Shown piece by piece: positions 55,686 to 63,510 of a DNA stretch of 64,000 nt. Both the position numbers and the translations under genes were made by a program. Below the pieces are notes generated by a model. That model was given only the letters and a program-made list of their open reading frames with translations, did not search any database and was not told where the DNA came from. Origin of the DNA: Thermocrinis ruber (GTDB lineage Bacteria > Aquificota > Aquificia > Aquificales > Aquificaceae); NCBI RefSeq assembly GCF_000512735.1, contig NZ_CP007028.1, positions 620,001 to 684,000 on the forward strand. The letters run 5' to 3'. Within the stretch, counting starts at the first letter, position 1. Each line of letters opens with the position of its first letter.

Positions 55686-56047
55686 TAGGCGTTGATATAG
55701 TTTCCAACGAAAGAATAAGGAAAGCAGTAGAAAGGTTCGGCGAGAGATTTTTAAAACGCATATACACTCCTTTGGAGCTTGAGTACTGCAAAAAACAGGC
55801 AGATTGGATAGCTTGCCTGTCAGCCCGTTGGGCGGGAAAGGAGGCAGTCTTAAAGGCGATTTATCAGAGCAAAGGGATCGTCCTAAAGTTCTCTGAGATT
55901 GAAATTTTGGGAGACTTTGGAAAGCCCGCAAAGGTTAGACTCTTGAGGGAAGAGCTCAAGGACCTAAAGGTACTTATTTCTCTGTCCCACGAGAGGGAGT
56001 ACTCGGTGGCAATTTCTATTATAATTACTAATGGAGGTTTTTTATGA
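55682..56047 (+). CDS. acpS: Holo-[acyl-carrier-protein] synthase
   Basis: A 121-residue AcpS. IGVDIVSNERI at the start, FLKRIYTPLELEYC, and SARWAGKEAVLKAIYQ carry the metal and CoA-binding acids; LSHEREYSVAISII closes the fold. It transfers 4'-phosphopantetheine to ACP. It overlaps pncB and the DsbC-like gene by 4 nt each. Confidence 0.94.
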   Translation: MIGVDIVSNERIRKAVERFGERFLKRIYTPLELEYCKKQADWIACLSARWAGKEAVLKAIYQSKGIVLKFSEIEILGDFGKPAKVRLLREELKDLKVLISLSHEREYSVAISIIITNGGFL

Positions 56048-56796
56048 AAAAGAAAAAGATTTTAGCCTTTGGGTTGTTTGTAAGCTTTCTGTCTGCTGGG
56101 CTTGCAAGCTGTCAGCAGAGTAAGGCTTGTCCCACTGAGGATAAGATAAAGACGGGCGTCAAGGAGCTTATCCCTCAAGAGTTTAAGGTAGAGAGCATTC
56201 AGACACTAAAGGATATTCCGGGACTTTGTGAGGTGGTTATAAAAGTGGGAGCCCAACCTCTTGTTTTTTACACAGACAAAGAAATGAAGTATGTGCTGGC
56301 TGGCAATCTCATAAGCCTTGCGGACAAGAAGAACATCACCAGAGAAAGACAGCAGGAGTTTATGAAGGTTAGCCAAGACCTTCTGAAGGAACTTGAAAAG
56401 CACAAGGACTTCGCCTTTGGTAAAGTAGGTTCCCAAAAGTATATTTATCTATGGACAGACCCAGACTGTCCCTTCTGCAAAAGGTCTGAGCCCATAGTGG
56501 AAAAATGGGCTAATGAAAAGGGAGTAGAGGTTCGTGTAATCCTTTTCCCGCTACCCATACATCCGCAGGCTTTTGGAAAGTCTGTTGCCTTGGTATGCGA
56601 CAAAAAGGGATGGGAAGAGTATAAAAGTGGGTATAACTCCAACAATCAGTGCGAGGATGGAAAGAAAAAGATTGAAAGCAACTTACAGCTTGCAGAAAAA
56701 TATGGCATAAGTGGGACGCCCACTTTCATAGGCATGAACGGCAGAATCCATGCGGGTGTGCCCACAGAACAGGATCTGGATAGGCTTATACAATGA
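56044..56796 (+). CDS. DsbC/DsbG-like thiol:disulfide interchange lipoprotein
   Basis: A 250-residue exported protein. The N-terminus ends in a lipobox-like GLASC near residue 22. The thioredoxin-like domain has WTDPDCPFCKRSEP near residue 140 and the cis-proline in SGTPTFIGM near residue 226, and the preceding ~115 residues resemble the DsbC dimerisation region. Further cysteines at about 29, 61, 184 and 201 could form disulfides. It would isomerise or reduce periplasmic disulfides. GGAGG precedes the ATG. Confidence 0.85.
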   Translation: MKKKKILAFGLFVSFLSAGLASCQQSKACPTEDKIKTGVKELIPQEFKVESIQTLKDIPGLCEVVIKVGAQPLVFYTDKEMKYVLAGNLISLADKKNITRERQQEFMKVSQDLLKELEKHKDFAFGKVGSQKYIYLWTDPDCPFCKRSEPIVEKWANEKGVEVRVILFPLPIHPQAFGKSVALVCDKKGWEEYKSGYNSNNQCEDGKKKIESNLQLAEKYGISGTPTFIGMNGRIHAGVPTEQDLDRLIQ

Positions 56797-58295
56797 AGAG
56801 GGAAACTTGGCAAACTAAGATAGGGCTTATTTTTGCTGCGGCGGGCAACGCGATAGGATTAGGAAACCTTCTAAGATTCCCATCCAAGGTAGCCCTATAC
56901 GGTGGTGGGGCCTTTATGGTTCCATACTTTGTTGCCCTCTTCCTCCTGGGCATTCCCTTAATGCTCATAGAGTGGGTTATAGGTAGGTATGCGGGGGCAA
57001 AGGGGCATGGCTCTATGACTGGCATAATAGGTTCCTTCTTCAACCACTCCTACGGCTCAAGGGTTATCGGCTCCATCGGAGTTTCCATTCCCGTCCTCAT
57101 AGTTTGCTATTACATATACATAGAATCTTGGACCCTGGGCTTTGCCTTTCTGTCTCTGCTTGGAAAGATGCCTCAGCCTGTGCAAAGTCCTGACTACAAA
57201 GCCGCCATGGAACCATATGTTTCCTTTTTCAAGGACTACACAGAACCCTCTTTAACTGCCCTTGTTTTCTTGGTGATTACCTTAGCCATCAACTGGGTAA
57301 TCCTTCAGAGGGGTATAGTTAAGGGCATAGAGCTAACCGCCAAGTACGGTCTTCCATTGCTAATTTTAATGGGAATCTTCTTGGGCTTTGTATCTTTGAG
57401 TATGAACGGATGGAAGGGTGTGGAGGGCTTGCTTTTCATATACACCCCCGATTTTTCAAAGCTTTCGGACCCTCAGGTTTGGCTTGAGGCTTCGGGTCAA
57501 ATATTCTTTACTCTATCCTTGGGTATGGGTGCTATCGCAACTTATGCCAGCTATGTCAAGAGGAACGAGGATGCGGTAAAGGCTGGTTTGTGGACTGCCG
57601 GTCTTAATGAGTTTGTGGAGGTGGTTATCGGTGCCAGCATAGCCATTCCTGCCGCCTTTGCGGTCTTTGGTGCTTTGGCGGTTCCAGAGCTTGCAAAAGA
57701 GGGAACATTCCGCATTGGCTTTATGACCATGCCAGCCATTTTAATGTCTTTGCCCTTCGGAAGCCTGCTATCTACTGTTTGGTTTTTCCTGCTCTTCATA
57801 GCGGCCCTTACCTCCTCTTTAGCCCTAACACAGCCTTTGGTTGCTCTATTAGAGGACGAGATGAGATGGAGCCACTCCAAGGCGGTTAATGTGTCTATGC
57901 TTTTGGTGAGCGCGGGTGCCTTTTTGTCTGCCTTTGTGCCAGGCTTTATAGACGATGTGGATTTTTGGGCGGGCACATTGATGCTCCTGTTCTTTGGTCT
58001 TTTGGAGATCATAATCTTTGTTTGGATCTTTGGTGTTAATAACTTTCACAGGGAGCTAAACACCAACAGCTTTATAAGAATTCCAAAGGCATTGGTCTAT
58101 TTCTTTGCAGTTGTCTCACCGGTATTTTTGGTTATCCTTCTGTATTTCTGGGGTGTTACCAAACTACCAGAGGTTTTATCTCAGACGGAGCCGGGCGTTC
58201 TCATTGCAAGGGCTTTTGTTATATTTGTGCTCGTGCTTATTGCCTTCTTTTCTGTGGAAAGCAGGAGGAGGTATCTGGCGGGTCCTCACATGTGA
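56793..58295 (+). CDS. Sodium-dependent transporter of the SNF (NSS) family
   Basis: A 500-residue protein with about 12 membrane helices and the NSS signature WQTKIGLIFAAAGNAIGLGNLLRFP (residues 4-28), where the glycines and asparagine form the Na1/Na2 sites, plus LSLGMGAIATYASYV near residue 240. It takes up amino acids or related solutes with sodium; the substrate is unknown. It overlaps the DsbC-like gene by 4 nt, ending the pncB-acpS-dsbC-SNF operon. Confidence 0.92.
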   Translation: MKRETWQTKIGLIFAAAGNAIGLGNLLRFPSKVALYGGGAFMVPYFVALFLLGIPLMLIEWVIGRYAGAKGHGSMTGIIGSFFNHSYGSRVIGSIGVSIPVLIVCYYIYIESWTLGFAFLSLLGKMPQPVQSPDYKAAMEPYVSFFKDYTEPSLTALVFLVITLAINWVILQRGIVKGIELTAKYGLPLLILMGIFLGFVSLSMNGWKGVEGLLFIYTPDFSKLSDPQVWLEASGQIFFTLSLGMGAIATYASYVKRNEDAVKAGLWTAGLNEFVEVVIGASIAIPAAFAVFGALAVPELAKEGTFRIGFMTMPAILMSLPFGSLLSTVWFFLLFIAALTSSLALTQPLVALLEDEMRWSHSKAVNVSMLLVSAGAFLSAFVPGFIDDVDFWAGTLMLLFFGLLEIIIFVWIFGVNNFHRELNTNSFIRIPKALVYFFAVVSPVFLVILLYFWGVTKLPEVLSQTEPGVLIARAFVIFVLVLIAFFSVESRRRYLAGPHM

Positions 58296-58502
58296 TCAGC
58301 CACCACCCACCAGATGCACAATTTCCACTTTGTCCCCCTCCGATAGTTTGTAGCTTTCGTACTTAGATTTTGGCACCACTTCCTCGTTGACTGCCACTGC
58401 AAAGCCCACTTCCCTCACTTGAATGTTTAAACTTTTGATAAGCTCAGAAATCGTAATACCTTCAGGAACTTCCAACTCTTCTCCGTTGAGATATATCCTC
58501 AT
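58296..58502 (-). CDS. Sulfur carrier protein ThiS
   Basis: A 68-residue ubiquitin-like protein (MRIYLNGEELEVPEGITISE) that ends in VHLVGGG, exposing the C-terminal Gly-Gly needed for adenylation and thiocarboxylate formation. A carrier in thiazole synthesis is most likely; MoaD is the alternative since molybdate genes lie nearby. It overlaps the preceding gene by 4 nt. Confidence 0.82.
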   Translation of the reverse strand: MRIYLNGEELEVPEGITISELIKSLNIQVREVGFAVAVNEEVVPKSKYESYKLSEGDKVEIVHLVGGG

Positions 58503-58978
58503 TGTTGTAGATAGTCAAACTGCACCTTCTTGACATTACCCTTTTCCTCGGTTATGTAAATGGTGATTGAGTAGAGCCCTCTGTCGTTCATTTGGAACCA
58601 CTCGCCGTAGTTTTCTCCCTGTTGATGAGGATACTTGGTTAGAACCTTCCTCTGAGATCTGAGAAGAGGAGAACGCACCTCTGCTTCAACCTTATAGTTG
58701 GAAAAGTATATTATCTTTCCACCCTCTTCCTTCCAGAGAGAAACCGCCAGATGATGGGTGTCGTATTTAGAAGGTTCTCCATGATGCTTTACAAGTAGGT
58801 CATAAGCCCTTTTGAACCTCTCCTTTAGCTCCTCAATACTTACCACACCTATGCTCACATTATACTTATCAAGCTTCTTTGTCAGAGGTGTTTTGAGGAC
58901 ACTATCTTCTTCTTGCCCAAAGGCAAGGGTAAAAAGGACAAGTAAAACGCTAAGTATCTTTAAGCTTACTCCCCTCAT
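58499..58978 (-). CDS. Secreted hypothetical protein upstream of thiS
   Basis: A 159-residue protein with a signal peptide (about residues 1-21, ending LAFGQ). The mature part is mixed alpha/beta with IEELKERFKRAYDLLVKHHG and ends with a beta-rich YSITIYITEEKGNVKKVQFDY. No family is recognised. It is co-translated with thiS (4-nt overlap), which probably reflects operon packing rather than shared function. No ribosome binding site is obvious. Confidence 0.65.
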   Translation of the reverse strand: MRGVSLKILSVLLVLFTLAFGQEEDSVLKTPLTKKLDKYNVSIGVVSIEELKERFKRAYDLLVKHHGEPSKYDTHHLAVSLWKEEGGKIIYFSNYKVEAEVRSPLLRSQRKVLTKYPHQQGENYGEWFQMNDRGLYSITIYITEEKGNVKKVQFDYLQQ

Positions 58979-59046
58979 GCGTACTAATTTAACACCATTT
59001 TATAAGATTCGCAAGCGTTCAAAGAGTTTGTTCCAAAAACACAAAT

Positions 59047-59928
59047 CTAAGCTTTACGAACTATGGGAACAAAAGCTTTTGTAGATAAAAGCACCCTGTC
59101 TCCCGGCTTGAACTCCTTCTCCTGATCCTTTGGCACCACCACCTGAACCACCTCAGACCCAACCGCCACACTGAGAATACAAGCATATTCTGCAATTTCT
59201 TTTTCAAGAACTATGCCGTTCAAAGAAAACTTAGGAGATTCTCTCCTTGAAAAGAGCACATCCTTTGGCTTTCCTACCGACTTTATCTTTCCTTCGGAGA
59301 GCAAAAGCACCCTGCTTGCCAAGCTTAGGGCATCCTCCCTGTTGTGGGACACCATAATTGTGGGTATGTTAAAGCTCCTTTGGAACTTCTTTATTTCTTC
59401 TCTGAGGATTATGGCGGTCTCCGGGTCAAGGGCAGAGAGGGGCTCATCCAACAGCAAAAGCTTCGGTTCCCTTGCCAAAGCCCTAAGCAAGGCTACCCTC
59501 TGTTTTTGTCCACCCGAAAGAACGCTTGGCTTTTTGTCCTTTAGCTGTTCTAAGCCTGCCAACCTCAAGAGCTCCATAACCCTCTGTAGGTCCTTCTTCT
59601 TCATTCCAAAGGCTATGTTTTCAAAAAGGCTCATGTTTGGGAATAGGGCGTAATCCTGAAAGACAAAGCCCACATCCCTCTTCTGCGGTGGTAAGTTTAT
59701 ACCTCTTTTTGAGTCATACCAGACTTCACCCTTTACCTCTATGTATCCTTCCTCTGGCTTTTCTAAACCTGCCAGCATTCTCAAAAGGGTTGTCTTCCCA
59801 CTGCCAGATGGTCCAAGGACTACAATAAACTCCTCTTCTTCCATTTCAAACTCCAACTCCAAAAGTAAGTCTCCCTGAGCGCCGTGAAGCTTCTTTTTTA
59901 AGCTAAACCTTATCACAGAATGCTCCAC
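59047..59928 (-). CDS. modC: Molybdate ABC transporter ATP-binding protein ModC
   Basis: A 293-residue ABC ATPase. Walker A is GPSGSGKTTLL near residue 39, the signature LSGGQKQRVALLRALA near residue 137, Walker B LLLLDEPLSALD, and the H-loop is in MVSHNRED. A C-terminal TOBE domain (about 230-293) is the molybdate-binding part. It overlaps modB by 16 nt. Confidence 0.9.
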   Translation of the reverse strand: MEHSVIRFSLKKKLHGAQGDLLLELEFEMEEEEFIVVLGPSGSGKTTLLRMLAGLEKPEEGYIEVKGEVWYDSKRGINLPPQKRDVGFVFQDYALFPNMSLFENIAFGMKKKDLQRVMELLRLAGLEQLKDKKPSVLSGGQKQRVALLRALAREPKLLLLDEPLSALDPETAIILREEIKKFQRSFNIPTIMVSHNREDALSLASRVLLLSEGKIKSVGKPKDVLFSRRESPKFSLNGIVLEKEIAEYACILSVAVGSEVVQVVVPKDQEKEFKPGDRVLLSTKAFVPIVRKA

Positions 59929-60584
59929 CTCCTGTTTAGCACATATAATGCGGTAAGGGAGAATACAGAAAAAAGTAAGAGCACAAGGGAATAAACATGG
60001 GCGGTGGTGTAATCAAGGGCTTCCACCGCAGAGTATATGGCTATGGAGATCACCCTTGTTTCCCCCTCAATGTTTCCGCCCACCATCAGAACTACACCAA
60101 ACTCCCCCAAGGTGTGGGCAAAGGAGAGAACTATACCTGTAAGCACGGAAGCCTTCATGTTGGGAAGGATTACCTTGATAAGTGTCTCCCACTTGGATTT
60201 TCCCAAAGTATAGCTGGCTTCTATGAGATTTTTGGGCACAGACCTAAAGCCCGCGGTGAGAGGATGAACCATCATAGGCAAGCTGTAGATCACAGAGGCA
60301 ACCAAAATCCCCTCAAAATGAAAAACCAGTTGCTTTCCAAAAAGCCTATACCAAAGGGAGCCAATAAAACCCTCTTTGTTCAAAACCAAAAGTAGATAAA
60401 AGCCCAAAACGGTTGGAGGAAGAACCAAGGGCAGGGAAACTAAAGCCTCCACCAAAGAGGTGTATCTACTTCTGCTGTACGCTAAAAAGTAAGCCAGTGG
60501 AATACCCAAAAGGAGCAGTATAAGGGTAGTCCAAAAGGAGAGCTCCAAGGTAAGCCAAAAGGGTGTAAAGTCCAAGCTATTCAT
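59913..60584 (-). CDS. modB: Molybdate ABC transporter permease ModB
   Basis: A 223-residue permease with five or six membrane helices. The EAA-loop motif EASYTLGKSKWETLIKVILPNM near residue 123 contacts ModC. LPTVLGFYLL-type segment occurs as LPPTVLGFYLL near residue 55. It overlaps the Mop-type gene by 8 nt. Confidence 0.92.
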   Translation of the reverse strand: MNSLDFTPFWLTLELSFWTTLILLLLGIPLAYFLAYSRSRYTSLVEALVSLPLVLPPTVLGFYLLLVLNKEGFIGSLWYRLFGKQLVFHFEGILVASVIYSLPMMVHPLTAGFRSVPKNLIEASYTLGKSKWETLIKVILPNMKASVLTGIVLSFAHTLGEFGVVLMVGGNIEGETRVISIAIYSAVEALDYTTAHVYSLVLLLFSVFSLTALYVLNRRWSIL

Positions 60585-60975
60585 CCTCTGCCTCCAAAAT
60601 CACATGCATGGGTGAGAGGAGCATATAAACTTTTGTTCCTTGAGAGAGTCCAAGGGTATCCACCTGCCTGCTTGTGAGCATAACTCTTATTTCCTGCCCT
60701 TTGCAATCCACCACCAACATAGAGAGCACGCGACCTTTTTCTAAGGACCTTATAGTTCCCTTAAAAAGATTTATCTGGGAGACCTTCTCCCTCAGAAGTA
60801 AAACCTCCGTCTCTTTGAAGATACATTTTACTTGCTTGTTTTGCTTCACAAACTCTGCCTCTCCAGGGCTTTCCAGTACCACCGCGTAGATGCTTCCCAA
60901 GGGAGTTTTAACCTCCACCTCAGATACACCGTTGGCGGAATTTATAGAGATAACAGTGCCTTTTATGGTGTTCAT
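60577..60975 (-). CDS. Tandem TOBE (Mop) molybdate-binding protein
   Basis: A 132-residue protein made of two TOBE/Mop repeats (residues about 4-65 and 67-130). The first begins IKGTVISINSANGVSEVEV and the second NLFKGTIRSLEKG. Such di-Mop proteins store molybdate or act as the sensor half of ModE; no DNA-binding domain is present here. It lies between modA and modB, overlapping both. Confidence 0.85.
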   Translation of the reverse strand: MNTIKGTVISINSANGVSEVEVKTPLGSIYAVVLESPGEAEFVKQNKQVKCIFKETEVLLLREKVSQINLFKGTIRSLEKGRVLSMLVVDCKGQEIRVMLTSRQVDTLGLSQGTKVYMLLSPMHVILEAEDE

Positions 60976-61733
60976 TGGCGACCTTCTGGCACAAAAAAGC
61001 CGTATTTAAGCAATATATTCCTTGCGGTTTTGGTTTCTATAAAGTTGTAAAACCTTCTTGCAGACGGAGAGTTTTCTCCAAACTTGGTTATTCCATAGCC
61101 CTGAACTATGGGTCCGTGCCTCTCTTGAGGAATTAGCCAGTATTTTCCCTTTTCTTTCATGGTGGGAGATAGAGCAAGGGAAAGGGCTATTATACCCACA
61201 TCCACCGCGCCCGAATAGACGTAGCTGGCTGTCTGGGAAATGTTTTCCCCAATAACCAGTTTGTTTTTTACTTTTTCAAAAACTCCGTAGCTTTCAAGGG
61301 CTTCCTTTGCGGCTTGTCCGTATGGAGCGTGTTCCCAGTTTGCTATGGCAATTTTGTTCGCCCTAAAAAGTACGTCCGGAAAGTTGGAAGGGTCCAAGCC
61401 CGAATCCTTCCTCACCCAAACCACAATCCTTCCTATTGCGTAAGCTTTAGGCTGTGTTATTATGTAGCCCTCTCTGTGGAGTTCCTCCACATACTTCATG
61501 TTGGCAGAGAAGAACAGATGGTAAGGTGCACCCTTTCTTATCTGAATGGCTCCCTTCCCCGAGGAGCCAAAGACCAGTTCCACCCTATCCTGAGGGTTAG
61601 CCTTCATGTACTCTTGGGCTATTTCTTTTAAGGCGTATTGGAGGTCTGCCGCTGCGAATACCCTTATAACCTCCGCCATAGAGCTTTTAAAGGCAAGAAA
61701 AAGCCAGAAAATAATAAAGAGCAATCTGTTCAT
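60972..61733 (-). CDS. modA: Molybdate-binding periplasmic protein ModA
   Basis: A 253-residue binding protein with a signal peptide (about residues 1-20). VFAAADLQYALKEIA, VFGSSGKGAIQIRKGAPYHLFFSAN and YVYSGAVDVGIIALSLA match ModA. It starts the modA-mop-modB-modC operon. A minus-strand TAAAAT (61750-61745) lies 11 nt before the ATG at 61733, divergent from recR. Confidence 0.91.
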   Translation of the reverse strand: MNRLLFIIFWLFLAFKSSMAEVIRVFAAADLQYALKEIAQEYMKANPQDRVELVFGSSGKGAIQIRKGAPYHLFFSANMKYVEELHREGYIITQPKAYAIGRIVVWVRKDSGLDPSNFPDVLFRANKIAIANWEHAPYGQAAKEALESYGVFEKVKNKLVIGENISQTASYVYSGAVDVGIIALSLALSPTMKEKGKYWLIPQERHGPIVQGYGITKFGENSPSARRFYNFIETKTARNILLKYGFFVPEGRQ

Positions 61734-61783
61734 GCTGTTTCAATATTTTAATCTCTCAAAGGATATCGTTAAAATACTACTAA

Positions 61784-62398
61784 ATGTTTGAAGACTACTT
61801 TCCTAAGGTTATAAAACAAGCCTTGGAAGAGCTATCAAAAATTCCCACCTATGGAGAGAGAACTTCCTCAAGGTTTTTGTATAACTTCCTTAAACTTCCA
61901 AAGGAGGAGAGGGATAGGCTCTTGGAGAGCTTGATTGCCCTAAACGAGCAGATAAAGGTGTGTAGTGAGTGTGGTTTGGTCTCAGATATGGACCCGTGCA
62001 GGATATGTCAGGATCCAAAAAGGAGCAAAAGGTTTATATGCGTGGTGGAAGAACCCCAAGACGCCTACGCCATAGAGAGGATTGAAAGATACACTGGCGT
62101 TTATCATGTGCTGGGTGGTAGGATCGCACCCTTGGAAGGTATCTCCCCTCAGGACTTGAACATAGACAAACTCCTTGAGAGGATAGAGAAAAACGCAGTT
62201 AAGGAGGTTATAATAGCCACAAACCCCAACTTGGAGGGAGAGGCAACCGCCAACTATCTGATAAAGCTTTTGAAGAAGAGGTTTAGCAAGCTCAAGGTGA
62301 GCAGGATCTCTCACGGTTTGCAGTTTGGAAGCTTTGTGGAGTTGGCGGATGAGTTATCTCTGGAGAAGTCCATTGAGAAGAGGACGAGCTTTCCATGA
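61784..62398 (+). CDS. recR: Recombination protein RecR
   Basis: A 204-residue RecR. The helix-hairpin-helix start (ALEELSKIPTYGERTSSRFL), the zinc finger CSECGLVSDMDPCRIC near residue 57, and the Toprim domain (ICVVEEPQDAYAIE, HVLGGRIAPLEGI) are complete. With RecF/RecO it loads RecA on gaps. The ATG at 61784 lies 8 nt after TAAAAT (61770-61775). The last 107 nt are antisense to the ChaN-like gene. Confidence 0.94.
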   Translation: MFEDYFPKVIKQALEELSKIPTYGERTSSRFLYNFLKLPKEERDRLLESLIALNEQIKVCSECGLVSDMDPCRICQDPKRSKRFICVVEEPQDAYAIERIERYTGVYHVLGGRIAPLEGISPQDLNIDKLLERIEKNAVKEVIIATNPNLEGEATANYLIKLLKKRFSKLKVSRISHGLQFGSFVELADELSLEKSIEKRTSFP

Positions 62399-63095
62399 TA
62401 AGCTGTTTTGTCCCCTTTCTGAGAAGCTGGACGATCCTCGGCACGCCGGAGTTTAAATCGGGTGCATGCCCTCTACCCAAGATAACCACTACCTTTGCAG
62501 ACTTTTCTTCCGAGAGTATGCGCACGATCCTCAGAGCCATACCATTGTCCCATGCAGACTGCACATCAAAAAACCTCTTTTCATCTACCTTTGGGTGTTC
62601 TTTCAGCACCTCTCTTAACCTTTCCTTTTCCTGCGGTGTGTGTTCATAGACCTTGGAGGGCAAAAGGTCATCTTTCACATTCTCTAAGCCATAAGTAGAG
62701 ACTCTTCTGACCAACTCGCTTGGTATGTTAAGGGCGTATATCCTTATGCCCTTTTCCTTCGCAAATCTCCACAAGGGTGAGTAATACTCGGCGGGAAACC
62801 CCCATCTCTTTTTGTATTCGGTCCTTTCCAACATTTCCTCCTCTGAAATCTTGCAGGCAATGTAATCATCAAGATGTTTTTGGAAGGGTTGCTGGAACAT
62901 CTCCATTGCCAAGACAAACCTGTAGCCTTCCTGATGGAGCCTTTTTATAACCTCCTCTTGGAACTTGTGGTCCTTGAGGTTGTCGTGGGTCTCTGGAAGG
63001 TATATAACCTCTGCTTCCTCCAAAGAAGGAGAACCAAAGGCAAAAAGGCTAAGGACCATCAAAGCTATACTCCATCTGAATAGCATTTTCGCCAT
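62292..63095 (-). CDS. ChaN-like (DUF399) putative heme-binding protein
   Basis: A 267-residue exported protein (signal about residues 1-22). VIYLPETHDNLKDHKFQ, LAMEMFQQPFQKHLD and VVILGRGHAPDLNSGVP match the ChaN/DUF399 family, which binds heme or serves iron uptake. The C-terminal ~35 residues (SSSSSQWTSPEITHPPTPQ onward) are low-complexity and encoded antisense to recR, suggesting that the original stop was lost or shifted. The start overlaps the rimI end by 47 nt. Confidence 0.78.
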   Translation of the reverse strand: MAKMLFRWSIALMVLSLFAFGSPSLEEAEVIYLPETHDNLKDHKFQEEVIKRLHQEGYRFVLAMEMFQQPFQKHLDDYIACKISEEEMLERTEYKKRWGFPAEYYSPLWRFAKEKGIRIYALNIPSELVRRVSTYGLENVKDDLLPSKVYEHTPQEKERLREVLKEHPKVDEKRFFDVQSAWDNGMALRIVRILSEEKSAKVVVILGRGHAPDLNSGVPRIVQLLRKGTKQLIMESSSSSQWTSPEITHPPTPQSFQTANRERSCSP

Positions 63096-63492
63096 CAGAG
63101 TAGTAATGCCTCCTTTCTCCTACGATGTAAAAGTTTAAAGCCTGATAGAGCCTTATAGCCCTCAGGTTTGACTTTCTAACATCCAGTTGCACCTTTTTAA
63201 CTTTGCCCTTAAGCCTGCTTAAAACTTCCTTTAAAAACTCCTTTCCTATACCTCTTCCCCAGTAAGCCCGGTCTATTGCAAAGGTCATAACGTGGGCGCA
63301 GTCTTCTATCAACCAAAGGATGCAGTATCCTACAAGCTTGCCCTCCACCTCAGCCACAAACCTAACCGAGTAAGGAAGCTTAAACTCCCTCTCAAAGCCC
63401 TCCATAGTCCACGCATCGGTGGTAAAGTTCTCTTTGTTGATCCTAAAAACCTCCTGTAGGTCCTCCTTTTCCATTTCCCTTACCTTTATCAT
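63049..63492 (-). CDS. rimI: GNAT acetyltransferase, RimI type
   Basis: A 147-residue GNAT protein. VREMEKEDLQEVFRINKENF starts it, the acetyl-CoA loop is FAIDRAYWGRGIGKEFLKEVL near residue 73, and LDVRKSNLRAIRLYQALNF follows. RimI acetylates the N-terminus of ribosomal protein S18. The ATG at 63492 is preferred over 63498 because it lies 9 nt after a minus-strand TAAAAT. Confidence 0.88.
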   Translation of the reverse strand: MIKVREMEKEDLQEVFRINKENFTTDAWTMEGFEREFKLPYSVRFVAEVEGKLVGYCILWLIEDCAHVMTFAIDRAYWGRGIGKEFLKEVLSRLKGKVKKVQLDVRKSNLRAIRLYQALNFYIVGERRHYYSDGENAIQMEYSFDGP

Positions 63493-63497
63493 CACCA

Positions 63498-63507
63498 TAT
63501 AATTTTA
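63498..63507. promoter_or_regulatory. Bidirectional -10 core for proC and rimI
   Basis: TATAATTTTA, identical to the core between pncB and argH, holds TATAAT (plus, 63498-63503, 7 nt before the proC ATG) and TAAAAT (minus, 63507-63502, 9 nt before the rimI ATG). The start codons are 19 bp apart, leaving no room for leaders. Confidence 0.6.
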
Positions 63508-63510
63508 GCT

